Source: JAOUGY01 sp963825585 (GTDB lineage Bacteria > Actinomycetota > Acidimicrobiia > Spongiisociales > ZC4RG35). Taken from it: 64,000 nt of DNA. Location of the stretch: contig CAWGTX010000002.1 of the NCBI GenBank assembly GCA_963825585.1, positions 186,001-250,000 on the forward strand, given 5' to 3'. This document shows positions 42,487 to 50,512 of the stretch, piece by piece. Each line of letters opens with the position of its first letter. The stretch's first letter is position 1. The notes beneath the pieces are model-generated. The model saw only the letters and a program-made list of their open reading frames with translations, did no database searches and had not been told where the DNA came from. A program made the translations under genes and the position numbers.

Positions 42487-42595
42487 GACTCCAGGCGTGG
42501 TGACTATCCGCCTATCCGCTAAGCCTCATTGTGCAAAAGTGGGAACGACGCACCACGCGGGAACGCGTTCTTGCTGGCAGCTGGAAGCTCTCTGT

Positions 42596-43201
42596 TCAGC
42601 TCTCGAAGCCGCCGAACAGGAACTCCGACATCGCCGCCGTCACCTCTTCGAGCCGTGCGGCCGGGTCTTTGGCGACGATGAGGACCTTGGCGGCGGCCAT
42701 GATCACCTCGTTCATGAAACGACCGGCGATGTCTGGGGCCATGTGTCGGAAACGGCCTTCGCGCACGCCCTGCATGTAGAGGCCCGTCATGCGCATCGCC
42801 AGGTCCTGGTGGGCGACCCGTATCCGGCCCTGGGCATCCTGGGAGAGGCGAGGAAGCTCTCGGTGCAGGATGAGGCCGAGCACGCGGTCGTCGACGATGA
42901 ACTCGACGGTGGCCACGGCCAACCGGTCGAGCCGCTCCTTGACGTCGCCGTCGCCGGCGTTGTTGATGAGATCCTGGATGACCTCGGGGAGACGCTCCTC
43001 CACCATGGCTGCGATCAGATCGTCCTTGTCCCGGAAGTACTCGTAGAGGGTGGTACGACCGATGCCGACCTCGGCGGCCACGTCGGCGAGCGAGATGTCG
43101 GCGGTACCCGCCTCGGAGATGAGGTCGTGAGCGGCGTCGAGGATCTGACGCCGCGTCATCGCCTTGTGGGCTTCGATGTTCTCGGCGCGGATTCGCGGCA
43201 T
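42596..43201 (-). CDS. TetR-family transcriptional regulator
   Basis: The 201-residue product has an N-terminal TetR helix-turn-helix (QILDAAHDLISEAGTADISLADVAAEVGIGRTTLYEYFRDKDDLI, about residues 17-62) and a helical ligand/dimerisation domain of about 130 residues. I chose the ATG at 43201 because the open frame upstream overlaps the next promoter region and does not look coding. It lies 40 bases after the FabH-like gene on the same strand, so it may control lipid metabolism genes, but no operator was identified. Confidence 0.88.
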   Translation of the reverse strand: MPRIRAENIEAHKAMTRRQILDAAHDLISEAGTADISLADVAAEVGIGRTTLYEYFRDKDDLIAAMVEERLPEVIQDLINNAGDGDVKERLDRLAVATVEFIVDDRVLGLILHRELPRLSQDAQGRIRVAHQDLAMRMTGLYMQGVREGRFRHMAPDIAGRFMNEVIMAAAKVLIVAKDPAARLEEVTAAMSEFLFGGFES

Positions 43202-43241
43202 GAACGAAGCGTAACGACAGGGGGAGGATTGGTGTCGACGC

Positions 43242-44303
43242 TCAGTCGGGTAGGCGGTACAGGAGCGACCCCCAATGCGCACCTGCCCCGAACGCCGTGA
43301 AGCACACCAGGCTGCCGGGTACGGCCCGCCCTGCCTGTCGCATCTCGTGGTACAGGATCGGCAGTGTGCCGGAGGTGGTGTTCCCCCAGCGGTCGATGTT
43401 CGAGGGCACCAGTTCATCGGTGACACCGAGCTGCTTGCGAACACCGGCGAGGATGCGTTCGTTCGCCTGGTGAGCGATCACGAGGTCGAGGTCCCCGGGC
43501 TCGAGGCCCGCGTCGACCAACGCTCCGAGCACCGATTCGGGCATCAGCCGCACCGCCTGGCGGTACAGCCCACCGCCGTCCATGGTCGGAAGGTGGAGGC
43601 CGTCGCGGACCTGGTCGACATCGGCGTACGGGCGTCGCTTGAAGCCGAGCCCGGGCACGATGATCAACTCGAACTGCTCGCCGTCGGTGTGGAGCCGTGA
43701 CGCCAGGAACCCGGGAGCATCTGGGTCACGTTCCAGCACCATCGCCCCGGCGCCGTCACCGAACAGCACACTCCAACCTCTGAACTCGGTGTTGCGGGCG
43801 TACTCCTCGGGGGTCGGCCGGCGCTCCGATCGGCCCAGCACGATGTCCCAGGTGTCACCCCACGGCAGATACCCGGCGTGAACTTCTGCCCCGATCACCA
43901 GTGCCCGCTTGGCCCGACCTGCCGACAACATCACATCGGCCAGGTCCAGGCCGTACAAGAACCCGCTGCACTGCTGACGAAGGTCGAAGCCGGCCACCGG
44001 TCCCAGTCCGAGTTTGTGCTGCACCGATCCCACGATGCCGGGGGCCTGCAGGTCGGGCGTCATCGTGGCCGTGATCAGCAGGTCGATGTCACCCGGCGCG
44101 AGCCCGGCGTCGGCGATCGCCGCCAGACCGGCCTCGACCGCCAGGTCCGAGCTACCGGTGGGCGGGTCGACGAAGCGGCGCTCCACCACACCCGTCCGCG
44201 ACCGGATCCACTCGTCGGTGGTGTCCATGATGCGAGCCAGATCGTGGTTGGACACCACATTGGGAGGCACCGCAACACCGGTGCCGGTTATGACAGTCGC
44301 CAC
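43242..44303 (-). CDS. 3-oxoacyl-ACP synthase III family protein (FabH-like)
   Basis: The 353-residue thiolase-fold enzyme has the catalytic triad of ketoacyl synthase III: Cys in DLRQQCSGFLYGLDLA, His in LVIAHQANERIL and Asn in RWGNTTSGTLPI. The N-terminus VITGTGVAVPPNVVSNHDLA and MDTTDEWIRSRTGV are typical of FabH. It starts with GTG at 44303 after GGAGG. It could start fatty-acid synthesis, or be a paralogue for special acyl chains. A central insertion (YLPWGDTWDIVLGRSERRPTPEEYARN) is longer than in E. coli FabH, which favours the second option. Confidence 0.85.
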   Translation of the reverse strand: MATVITGTGVAVPPNVVSNHDLARIMDTTDEWIRSRTGVVERRFVDPPTGSSDLAVEAGLAAIADAGLAPGDIDLLITATMTPDLQAPGIVGSVQHKLGLGPVAGFDLRQQCSGFLYGLDLADVMLSAGRAKRALVIGAEVHAGYLPWGDTWDIVLGRSERRPTPEEYARNTEFRGWSVLFGDGAGAMVLERDPDAPGFLASRLHTDGEQFELIIVPGLGFKRRPYADVDQVRDGLHLPTMDGGGLYRQAVRLMPESVLGALVDAGLEPGDLDLVIAHQANERILAGVRKQLGVTDELVPSNIDRWGNTTSGTLPILYHEMRQAGRAVPGSLVCFTAFGAGAHWGSLLYRLPD

Positions 44304-44363
44304 CGAACCTCCACGCGCCCTCCTATCGGTATGGCACACCGCGGGCTACATTCCGCCGACGCC

Positions 44364-45038
44364 ATGGCGATGCTATCCGAAGTCCTCGACGAGCTGAGAT
44401 CGATCATTTCCGGCAAGAACGGGATCGCCGACGGCGTGCTGCCGCCGGTCGTGTTCGTGACCGTCAACGCCTTCGCCGGTGTCACGGCCGCCGCCTGGTC
44501 CGGTGCGGTCGTGGCACTCCTCATCGTCGCATGGCGCCTCATCAACCGGCGCCCGCTCAAGTTCGCCCTCTCGGGCCTCGCCGGCACCCTCCTCGCCACC
44601 GTGCTCGCACTCCGCTCGGGCCGGGCAGAGAACTTCTTCCTGCCGGGCATCATCTCCGGTGCGCTCACCACCGTCGCCATCGTCGTCTCACTGATCGTCA
44701 GGCGCCCTTTCGTCGCCTACTCGAGCTGGGTGACGAGAAACTGGCCCCTCGAGTGGTACTGGCACCCCCGGGTGCTCCCTGCCTACATGTTGGTCAGCTG
44801 GTTGTGGGCGGGGTACTTCGGACTCCGCACCGGCGTCACCTACTGGCTGTTCCTGAACGAACAGACCGAGGCCCTCGCCGCCTTCCGCGTCGCCACCGGC
44901 TGGCCCGGGCTGGTGGCACTGCTCGTCTCGACGTATCTGCTCGGCCGCAAACGCCTGCTGTCGCTCCAAGGCCCTTCGGTGGACGAGTTCACCGAAGGCA
45001 AACCCGCCCCCTGGCAAGGGCAGCAAACGGGCTTCTAG
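44364..45038 (+). CDS. DUF3159 integral membrane protein
   Basis: The product (224 residues from the ATG at 44364) has five or six membrane helices, including GVLPPVVFVTVNAFAGVTAAAW, AVVALLIVAWRLI, ALSGLAGTLLATVLALRSGRAENFFLPG and the terminal GLVALLVSTYLLGRK. The RAENFFLPGI and RPFVAYSSW segments fit the actinobacterial DUF3159 family, whose function is unknown. The start is uncertain: ATGs also occur at 44331 and 44370. I prefer 44364 because 44331 would leave only 27 bases to the divergent fabH-like start. Confidence 0.75.
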   Translation: MAMLSEVLDELRSIISGKNGIADGVLPPVVFVTVNAFAGVTAAAWSGAVVALLIVAWRLINRRPLKFALSGLAGTLLATVLALRSGRAENFFLPGIISGALTTVAIVVSLIVRRPFVAYSSWVTRNWPLEWYWHPRVLPAYMLVSWLWAGYFGLRTGVTYWLFLNEQTEALAAFRVATGWPGLVALLVSTYLLGRKRLLSLQGPSVDEFTEGKPAPWQGQQTGF

Positions 45039-45054
45039 ACGAGGTTCGGCGCCC

Positions 45055-46173
45055 CTACCGAAGGTCCCACTCCACCCCGCCGGCGGTGTCGCGTACTTCC
45101 ACTCCGAGATCGGCGAGACGTTGCCGGATGAGATCGGACTCCTCGAATCGACGCTCGGTGCGAGCGGAGCGACGCAGGTCCAGCAGAAGATCGACGTAGC
45201 CGGAGACCACCTGACGGGGATCGACCAGCCCGGAACGGGCTGCCTCGCCGAGGGCGACGATCATCGAGCGCAGAGTCTCACGGTGACCGTCCTCGGCCGA
45301 GAGCATGGCGGCCAGCACGGCATCGACGTCGCCGTCGCGTAGGGCCTGCTGGAACTCGGCGGCCGGGCCGTGATCGGCGACTTCGGTCACCCGGCGGGAT
45401 CCGGCCAGCACCCTCGACACCTCGGAGATCGCCATGCCGTCGCCTGACTCGAGCACGATGGTCTCCACCCCGCGCAACGTGGCCGTGGCGGCGCCGGTCA
45501 CCTCGAGTGATCCCTCGCCGAAGTCGATCGTGACTGCGGTGTGCTCGTCGATGCCGAGGATTCCCACATCCAGCTCGGACTCGAGCCGGCTGAGACGCCG
45601 TTCCCCCACGTAACAGCGGCTGGTGTCGTGCGTGCCGCCCTCGGCGTTGTTCCAGTGGGGCACCACCACGCAGGCCAGACCGAACGGAGAGGTGAGATCC
45701 ATGCCCTCCAGCCAGTGCGGGTCCTGCCCGACTTTGTAGATCTCGTAGACCGGGATGGTGGCGAGGCCGGCCGTGAGGGCGGCGGCTGACGCCAGCGTCA
45801 CCGTACCCCCTGAAGAGATCACCGAGCGAAGGGCGTCGGCCATGCCGACATGACGCCAGACCTTGAGGGCGTAGCTCGGAGATCCCGGCCCTGCGAACAC
45901 GTAGCGACCGGTGCGCACGGCCAGGAGAGCGCGTTCCACCTCCACCGGGTCGGCCGCCACGGAGCGCAGCGATGCCACCGTGATGTCAGCGACGAGACTC
46001 GTCCGGAAGTAGGCGGCGATCCGCTCGGTGAGCTCGTCGGCGTTCTCCTGGAATCCGAACGGCGTGTCGAGGACGACCACCGAGGACTGCCCGGCCATGC
46101 CGGCACGATGGGTCGCCACCATCGTCGGGGCGATCTCTCCCGAGCCCATCAGGATGAGCCTGCCGGCGGTCAC
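45055..46173 (-). CDS. Peptidase S51-like (class I glutamine amidotransferase fold) protein with CysRS C-terminal-type domain
   Basis: The 372-residue product combines two parts. Residues 1-260 resemble peptidase S51/cyanophycinase-like proteins: LILMGSGEIAPTMVATHRAG, VLDTPFGFQENADEL, the nucleophile-elbow-like region YVFAGPGSPSYALKVW with TVTLASAAALTAG, and GIDEHTAVTI. Residues 310-372 (LLLDLRRSARTERRFEESDLIRQRLADLGVEVRDTAGGVEWDL, read here in segments) match the C-terminal domain of cysteinyl-tRNA synthetase. The GTG at 46173 overlaps the hydrolase gene stop (GTGA). The catalytic Ser of S51 is not obvious, so activity is doubtful. A tRNA- or cysteine-related role is speculative. Confidence 0.75.
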   Translation of the reverse strand: MTAGRLILMGSGEIAPTMVATHRAGMAGQSSVVVLDTPFGFQENADELTERIAAYFRTSLVADITVASLRSVAADPVEVERALLAVRTGRYVFAGPGSPSYALKVWRHVGMADALRSVISSGGTVTLASAAALTAGLATIPVYEIYKVGQDPHWLEGMDLTSPFGLACVVVPHWNNAEGGTHDTSRCYVGERRLSRLESELDVGILGIDEHTAVTIDFGEGSLEVTGAATATLRGVETIVLESGDGMAISEVSRVLAGSRRVTEVADHGPAAEFQQALRDGDVDAVLAAMLSAEDGHRETLRSMIVALGEAARSGLVDPRQVVSGYVDLLLDLRRSARTERRFEESDLIRQRLADLGVEVRDTAGGVEWDLR

Positions 46174-47012
46174 GCGCTCACCTCGACGGCCAGGTCGAGC
46201 AGGAAGTCGACCACCACCCGGGGTTGTTCGGCATGCAGGTCATGATGGCCGTCCACCCATGCCACACGTGAGCGGCCGATCGCAGCGGCGAAGTCGGCGA
46301 CGCGCTGCTCCTTGCCTGGCCATCCGCCACGGGCGGCCATCACCCACACGGGAACGTCGACGGCGGCTGCCACCGCATCGGGATCGTGACCCCACAGATG
46401 GGACACGATCGACAGGTGCCGGTCCAGGCTGAGCCGGGGCCGAACCGTACCGTCGGGCAGCTCCTCGAAGTTGGCGAGCTGGCCCTCGACACCAGCGGCG
46501 GGGAACCCGGGGAACCACTCGGCCGCCTTCGCCCGCAGTTCGTGAACCGGCATCCCGGCCAACGGAGGTGGCGTCAACGCCGCCAGCGCCGACTCCCGAT
46601 CGGCGAAGGAGTCGGCGAGCTTGATGTAGCCGCCGTCGACACACGCCACTGCCCGGACCACTTCGGGAAAACGCGCCGCGGTTTCCATCACCACGTTGGC
46701 GCCCCACGATTGGCCCACCAGGATGGCGCGACGTTCCGCCACGTCGCGCACCACGGCTGCGACATCGGATGCGACGGTGGCGAAGTCGTATCCGGTGTCC
46801 GGCTTCTCGGACTCACCGTGGCCGCGCAGATCAACGGCATGCGAGGAGTGATCGGCCGCCATGAGACCCTCGGCGACCCCGTCCCACAACCTGGCGTTCG
46901 AAGCCAACCCGTGCACGAGCACGAAGGTGGGAAGACTGGGATCGCCTGATGCCGAACGAACCGCCAGGCGGGTCCCGTCGTCGGCCTCGGCGACGTTCGT
47001 GGTCACCACCAT
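46170..47012 (-). CDS. Alpha/beta-hydrolase
   Basis: The 280-residue product has the oxyanion region LVHGLASNARLWDGVAEGL, the nucleophile elbow VGQSWGANVV (Ser), an acidic residue in the PVWVMAARGGWPG region, and a C-terminal His in VDGHHDLHAEQP. It is cytoplasmic, as no signal peptide is seen. The substrate is unknown. I chose ATG 47012; it overlaps the end of the DUF427 gene by ten bases, and its stop overlaps the S51-like gene. The three genes therefore form a tight operon. Confidence 0.85.
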   Translation of the reverse strand: MVVTTNVAEADDGTRLAVRSASGDPSLPTFVLVHGLASNARLWDGVAEGLMAADHSSHAVDLRGHGESEKPDTGYDFATVASDVAAVVRDVAERRAILVGQSWGANVVMETAARFPEVVRAVACVDGGYIKLADSFADRESALAALTPPPLAGMPVHELRAKAAEWFPGFPAAGVEGQLANFEELPDGTVRPRLSLDRHLSIVSHLWGHDPDAVAAAVDVPVWVMAARGGWPGKEQRVADFAAAIGRSRVAWVDGHHDLHAEQPRVVVDFLLDLAVEVSA

Positions 47013-47497
47013 GTCGTCCCCGGCTCCCCCTTGAACGGACCGACGACGTCGGGCGTGATCCAGCCACCGTAGAACCCACCCGCCTGGGGCCGGACCTCGA
47101 CACCGTCGACGGTGCAGTCGACCATGGCCGGGTAGAACGACACGAACCCGGCAATGGCGGCAAACGGCGGCGTCGGATCGGGGTACGACCAGGCGGCGGC
47201 GCGGATGACCGAGTCCCCGACGATGACGTCCCAGTAGGAGGCGCGCCCCTTCCACTCGCACACGGACCCGCCACCGGCCGCCCGCAGCGCACCGAGGACG
47301 ATGTCGGCGGGCGGCAGATAGAACGTGGGAGGGTGGCTCGTCTCGAGTACGCGAAACGAACCGGTGGTAGACGCGATCAGCAGATCACCGAAACGAACCT
47401 CGATCAGCGAGGAGGAAGGGACCAGAGCTGGAGGCCGCGGATAGTCCCACACGGATTCCTGGCCCGGCCCGGGCTCGATCCGAAGTGGCCGTCGCAT
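47003..47497 (-). CDS. DUF427 family protein
   Basis: The 164-residue product has the DUF427 core: WDYPRPPALV, LIASTTGSFRVLETSHPPTFYLPPADI (across two strands), SVCEWKGRASYWDV and AAWSYPDPTPPF, followed by IAGFVSFYPAMVDCTVDG. The fold is a small beta barrel, and the function of the family is not established. It is the first gene of a coupled operon with an alpha/beta-hydrolase and the S51-like/CysRS-tail protein. It has no signal peptide or membrane segment. Confidence 0.88.
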   Translation of the reverse strand: MRRPLRIEPGPGQESVWDYPRPPALVPSSSLIEVRFGDLLIASTTGSFRVLETSHPPTFYLPPADIVLGALRAAGGGSVCEWKGRASYWDVIVGDSVIRAAAWSYPDPTPPFAAIAGFVSFYPAMVDCTVDGVEVRPQAGGFYGGWITPDVVGPFKGEPGTTWW

Positions 47498-47565
47498 ACG
47501 GCGACGCTACCCGCAAGCTGCCCGGTAGTGGGAAACGGAGAAGCGAGCGGCCCGCTGCCAGTCGA

Positions 47566-47642
47566 GCATCGTGCATCGAGCATCTTCTGGATGGCGGATG
47601 GCGGATGGCGGATGGCGGCTGGTAGCTGGTAGCTGGCTGGGA
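47566..47642. repeat. Short-word tandem repeats (GCATCGA, GGATGGC, AGCTGGT)
   Basis: Three small tandem runs follow each other: GCATCGTGCATCGAGCATC, then four GGATGGC heptamers, then GCTGGTAGCTGGTAGCTGGC. The last ends next to the stop codon of the DUF2834-like gene at 47643. Related words occur at 48030-48100, 42572-42590 and 51844-51964. Confidence 0.75.
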
Positions 47643-47957
47643 TCAGTCGGTGCGTCCACCCGTGAGCGCAGTGGACACGGACCCGCCCCGGGCCGCCATC
47701 ACGAGATAGGCGCCGGCCGCGACGCTGCCGAGAGTGGCCAGTGCCAACGTCCACAGCACCGATCGGAGCACGTTTTGCTCCCGCCACCAGATCCAGGCGG
47801 CGAACACGGCGAACATGAGATAGAGGTCGATGATCGTCACCCGCCCCCAGGCGAGGCCGAGCAGCTGCGACCCCTCGTCGAAGAAGCTCCCACCGCTGAA
47901 CCCGTATCCGATGGCGCCCAGCATGCCCACCATCACGACCCATCCGAGTGTTTTCAC
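47643..47957 (-). CDS. DUF2834-like small membrane protein
   Basis: The 104-residue product has three hydrophobic helices (WVVMVGMLGAIGYGF, YLMFAVFAAWIWW, VLWTLALATLGSVAAGAYLVM) and the ITIIDLYL-like segment with WWRE typical of DUF2834. The function is unknown. It is transcribed alone on the minus strand, divergent from the sigma-factor gene, with repeat DNA on both sides. Confidence 0.75.
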   Translation of the reverse strand: MKTLGWVVMVGMLGAIGYGFSGGSFFDEGSQLLGLAWGRVTIIDLYLMFAVFAAWIWWREQNVLRSVLWTLALATLGSVAAGAYLVMAARGGSVSTALTGGRTD

Positions 47958-48019
47958 GACTGCTCCCTGGTTCCTGGTGGAGCGATGCTATCCACAGCTG
48001 CGAGCGACCAGCCACCGGC

Positions 48020-48100
48020 CAGATGATTTCGAAGCTCGACGCTCGAAGCTCGAGGTTCTCCCGATTGCTGGTGGCTGGAAGCTGGCAGCTGGCTCTCTCC
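48020..48100. repeat. Short-word repeats (CGAAGCTCGA and GCTGGAAGCTGG types)
   Basis: GAAGCTCGACGCTCGAAGCTCGAGG (two overlapping words) is followed by GCTGGTGGCTGGAAGCTGGC and AGCTGGCTCTCTCC. The block lies in the divergent region between the DUF2834-like gene and the sigma K-like gene, about 60-140 bases before the sigma start. Confidence 0.65.
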
Positions 48101-48159
48101 ATTTCCCATCGCCCCAATTTACTGCTAAAACTCTTCCTACTCCACCTGGAAGGGTCTCA

Positions 48160-48732
48160 GTGACCTTCATCGCATCAACTCCCACCCTGGCGACCGACAA
48201 TGAACTCGTCGACGCCATCCTCCGCAAACGGGAGGACGCCCTGGCGGAGGCCTACCGACGCCACGCCTCGGCTGTGTTCGGACTGGCGATGCGCGTCACC
48301 CACAACCAGACGTTCGCCGAAGAAGTGGTGCAGGAGGTCTTCGTCCGGCTCTGGAAGGATCCGGCCAAGTTCGACGCATCGCGGGGCAACCTCAGGTCGT
48401 TCCTGCTGGCACATTCACACGGAAGATCGGTCGATCTCATCCGATCGGAGGCCGCGCGCCGTACACGTGAGGACAAGGAAGCGCGACTGGTCGCCGAGGC
48501 CGGTCCATCCATCGACGAGGAGGTGATCGAGATGCAGATGGCAGAACAAGTTCGGGTCGCGCTCGCAACCCTCCATCCCCAGGAGCGGAGTGCCATCGAA
48601 CTCGCCTATTTTGGCGGCCACTCCTACCGCGAAGTCGCCGAAATGCTGGGACAACCCGAAGGAACCGTCAAGAGTCGCATCCGAGCCGGCCTCCGCCGCA
48701 TGCACGATCAACTCCGCGACCCCGAATCATGA
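48160..48732 (+). CDS. ECF sigma factor, SigK-like
   Basis: The 190-residue product has region 2 (EAYRRHASAVFGLAMRVTHNQTFAEEVVQEVFVRLWKDPAKFDASRGNLRSFLLAHSHGRSVDLIR, read as helices 2.1-2.4) and region 4 (LHPQERSAIELAYFGGHSYREVAEMLGQPEGTVKSRIRAGLRRM). It starts at GTG 48160 after GGAAGGG. Its stop overlaps the start of an RskA-like anti-sigma gene (ATGA), the arrangement of sigK-rskA in mycobacteria. It should be released when the anti-sigma factor is inactivated or cleaved. The regulon is unknown. Confidence 0.9.
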   Translation: MTFIASTPTLATDNELVDAILRKREDALAEAYRRHASAVFGLAMRVTHNQTFAEEVVQEVFVRLWKDPAKFDASRGNLRSFLLAHSHGRSVDLIRSEAARRTREDKEARLVAEAGPSIDEEVIEMQMAEQVRVALATLHPQERSAIELAYFGGHSYREVAEMLGQPEGTVKSRIRAGLRRMHDQLRDPES

Positions 48733-49478
48733 CGGAACCGAGTCACGAAGAGCTCCGGGACCTGCTCGGGGCCTATGCGCTCGACGCCGTCGACGACCTG
48801 GAACGTGCCGCGGTGGATCGCCACCTCAGCACCTGCGCCGACTGTTGCGCCGAAGTGGACCAGCACCTCTCTGTGGCAGCGATGATGGCCCAGGCCGACA
48901 GCCCCCTACCCGACGGCCTCTGGGACCGGGTCCGAGCCGGTATCTCCGAAGCCGAACCCGCACCGGTCGTCCAGCTGGACTCGCGCCGCAAGGTGTTGCC
49001 CTTCCTCTCCGCCGCCGCCGTCACCGTGCTGGTGGCACTGGTGTCGGTGCAGACCGCGCGCCTCGAAGCTGCCCGGGATGACCTCGAAGTCAGTGCCGCT
49101 CGCCTGGCCGCCATCGAGACCGTTTTCACCGAAGGCAACTATCAGGAGCTGGCCAACCTGGCCGCCGCCGCCCCCGGCGCGGTCACGCTCGCACTCAGCG
49201 GCGAAGCAGGGGCCGGCACCGTGACCATCCTGCCGGACGGGACCGGGTATCTCACTGCGGAGAGTCTGTCCCCTCTCGACGATACCGAGACCTACCAGTT
49301 GTGGGCGGTGCAGGACGGCAAGGTCATCTCGGCCGGAGTCTTCGGATCCAACCCTTCCGTCGCCTCGTTCCACATCGACCGGGAACTGCTCGAGGGACTG
49401 GTCCTCACCGCCGAAGTGGCCGGCGGAGTGCCGGTCTCCGAACAGCCGGCGGCAGCGGCATGGTTCCCGGAGACGTGA
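48729..49478 (+). CDS. Anti-sigma K factor, RskA-like
   Basis: The 249-residue product has an N-terminal zinc-binding anti-sigma helix region with HLSTCADCCAEV (HxxxCxxC), one membrane helix (about 88-107: VLPFLSAAAVTVLVALVSV), a short coiled segment, and an extracytoplasmic RskA domain (TVTILPDGTGYLTAESLSPLDDTETYQLWAVQDGKVISAGVFG, read in parts). It is translationally coupled to the sigma gene and should hold it at the membrane. Confidence 0.92.
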   Translation: MTEPSHEELRDLLGAYALDAVDDLERAAVDRHLSTCADCCAEVDQHLSVAAMMAQADSPLPDGLWDRVRAGISEAEPAPVVQLDSRRKVLPFLSAAAVTVLVALVSVQTARLEAARDDLEVSAARLAAIETVFTEGNYQELANLAAAAPGAVTLALSGEAGAGTVTILPDGTGYLTAESLSPLDDTETYQLWAVQDGKVISAGVFGSNPSVASFHIDRELLEGLVLTAEVAGGVPVSEQPAAAAWFPET

Positions 49479-49510
49479 CACCACTCATTCGTCTCGGCTA
49501 GAGATACGGT

Positions 49511-50512
49511 ATGCAGTCGCCGTTCGGTCGTCGGATCAGGACCATTCCAGCCGTCGTGCTGGCTTGGCTGCTCGTCATGGCACTGCTACCGGTGCTGCTG
49601 CCGGTGTCGCTCTGCGTCGACTCGCTCCGATGGATGCGTCGCCGAACTCCGTTCATGGCTGCTCGGCTGGTTCTGTTCCTGCTCGCCTACCTCTCGATCG
49701 AGGTGGTCGGGTTGGCTGCGCTGGGTGTGATCTGGCTCGGCTCGGGTTTCGGACGAAACGAGGACGCGTTGCGGCGCGGGACTTTCGTCGTTCAGCGGCG
49801 ATGGGCCGAGGCCGTGTTCGACTCCGTGCGGGGCGTCTTCGACCTCACCTTCGAGGCCCGCGGTCTCGAACACCTATCCGTCTCTCCGATGCTCGTGGTG
49901 GCCCGCCACGCCTCCATCGTCGACAATCTCCTCCCGGCCCACTACATCACGAGGCCGCACGGCACCCACATCGCCTACGTGATGAAGTCCGAGTTGCTGG
50001 TCGACCCCTGTCTCGATGTGGCGGGTAACCGGCTCCCCAACGTCTTCGTGAAACGCGGAGCCGGCGAGGCGGACAAGGACATCGCCGCCATCAGGGAACT
50101 CGGAGCCGCCCTGACCGACGGGCACGGTGTTCTCATCTACCCCGAAGGGACCCGGTTCACCGCGGCCAAGTTGGAGGCGTCGATCCGTCGCCTCGAAAAG
50201 TCGCCGCGCCTCCAGGAGATCGCCACCGAGCTCACCACGGTGCTCCCTCCCCGCCCGTCAGGGGTGCTCGCCCTGCTCGAGTCGTCGACAGCCGACGTGG
50301 TGGTCATGGTGCACCGCGGCCTCGACGGCTTCGCCCGGGTCGCCGACATCTGGAAGGGAGCGATGGTCCGGACCCACGTCGACATCGACTTCTGGCGCAT
50401 CCCGCGGGCACAGATCCCGGAGGGTCGAGGCGAACGCGTCGAATGGCTCTTCGAGGTGTGGCGGGACATCGACCGATGGGTGCAAAGCGAACGAACTACG
50501 ACACAACCATGA
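49511..50512 (+). CDS. PlsC-type acyltransferase, membrane-bound
   Basis: The 333-residue product has two or three N-terminal membrane helices (about 12-36 and 50-78) and a glycerophosphate acyltransferase domain. The catalytic HxxxxD is HASIVDN, the second motif is near KSELLVDPCL, and the glycerol-phosphate motif is YPEGTRFTAAK. It probably acylates lysophosphatidate or a related lipid at the membrane. Its stop overlaps the photolyase start by four bases (ATGA), so the two are co-translated although their functions differ. Confidence 0.85.
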   Translation: MQSPFGRRIRTIPAVVLAWLLVMALLPVLLPVSLCVDSLRWMRRRTPFMAARLVLFLLAYLSIEVVGLAALGVIWLGSGFGRNEDALRRGTFVVQRRWAEAVFDSVRGVFDLTFEARGLEHLSVSPMLVVARHASIVDNLLPAHYITRPHGTHIAYVMKSELLVDPCLDVAGNRLPNVFVKRGAGEADKDIAAIRELGAALTDGHGVLIYPEGTRFTAAKLEASIRRLEKSPRLQEIATELTTVLPPRPSGVLALLESSTADVVVMVHRGLDGFARVADIWKGAMVRTHVDIDFWRIPRAQIPEGRGERVEWLFEVWRDIDRWVQSERTTTQP

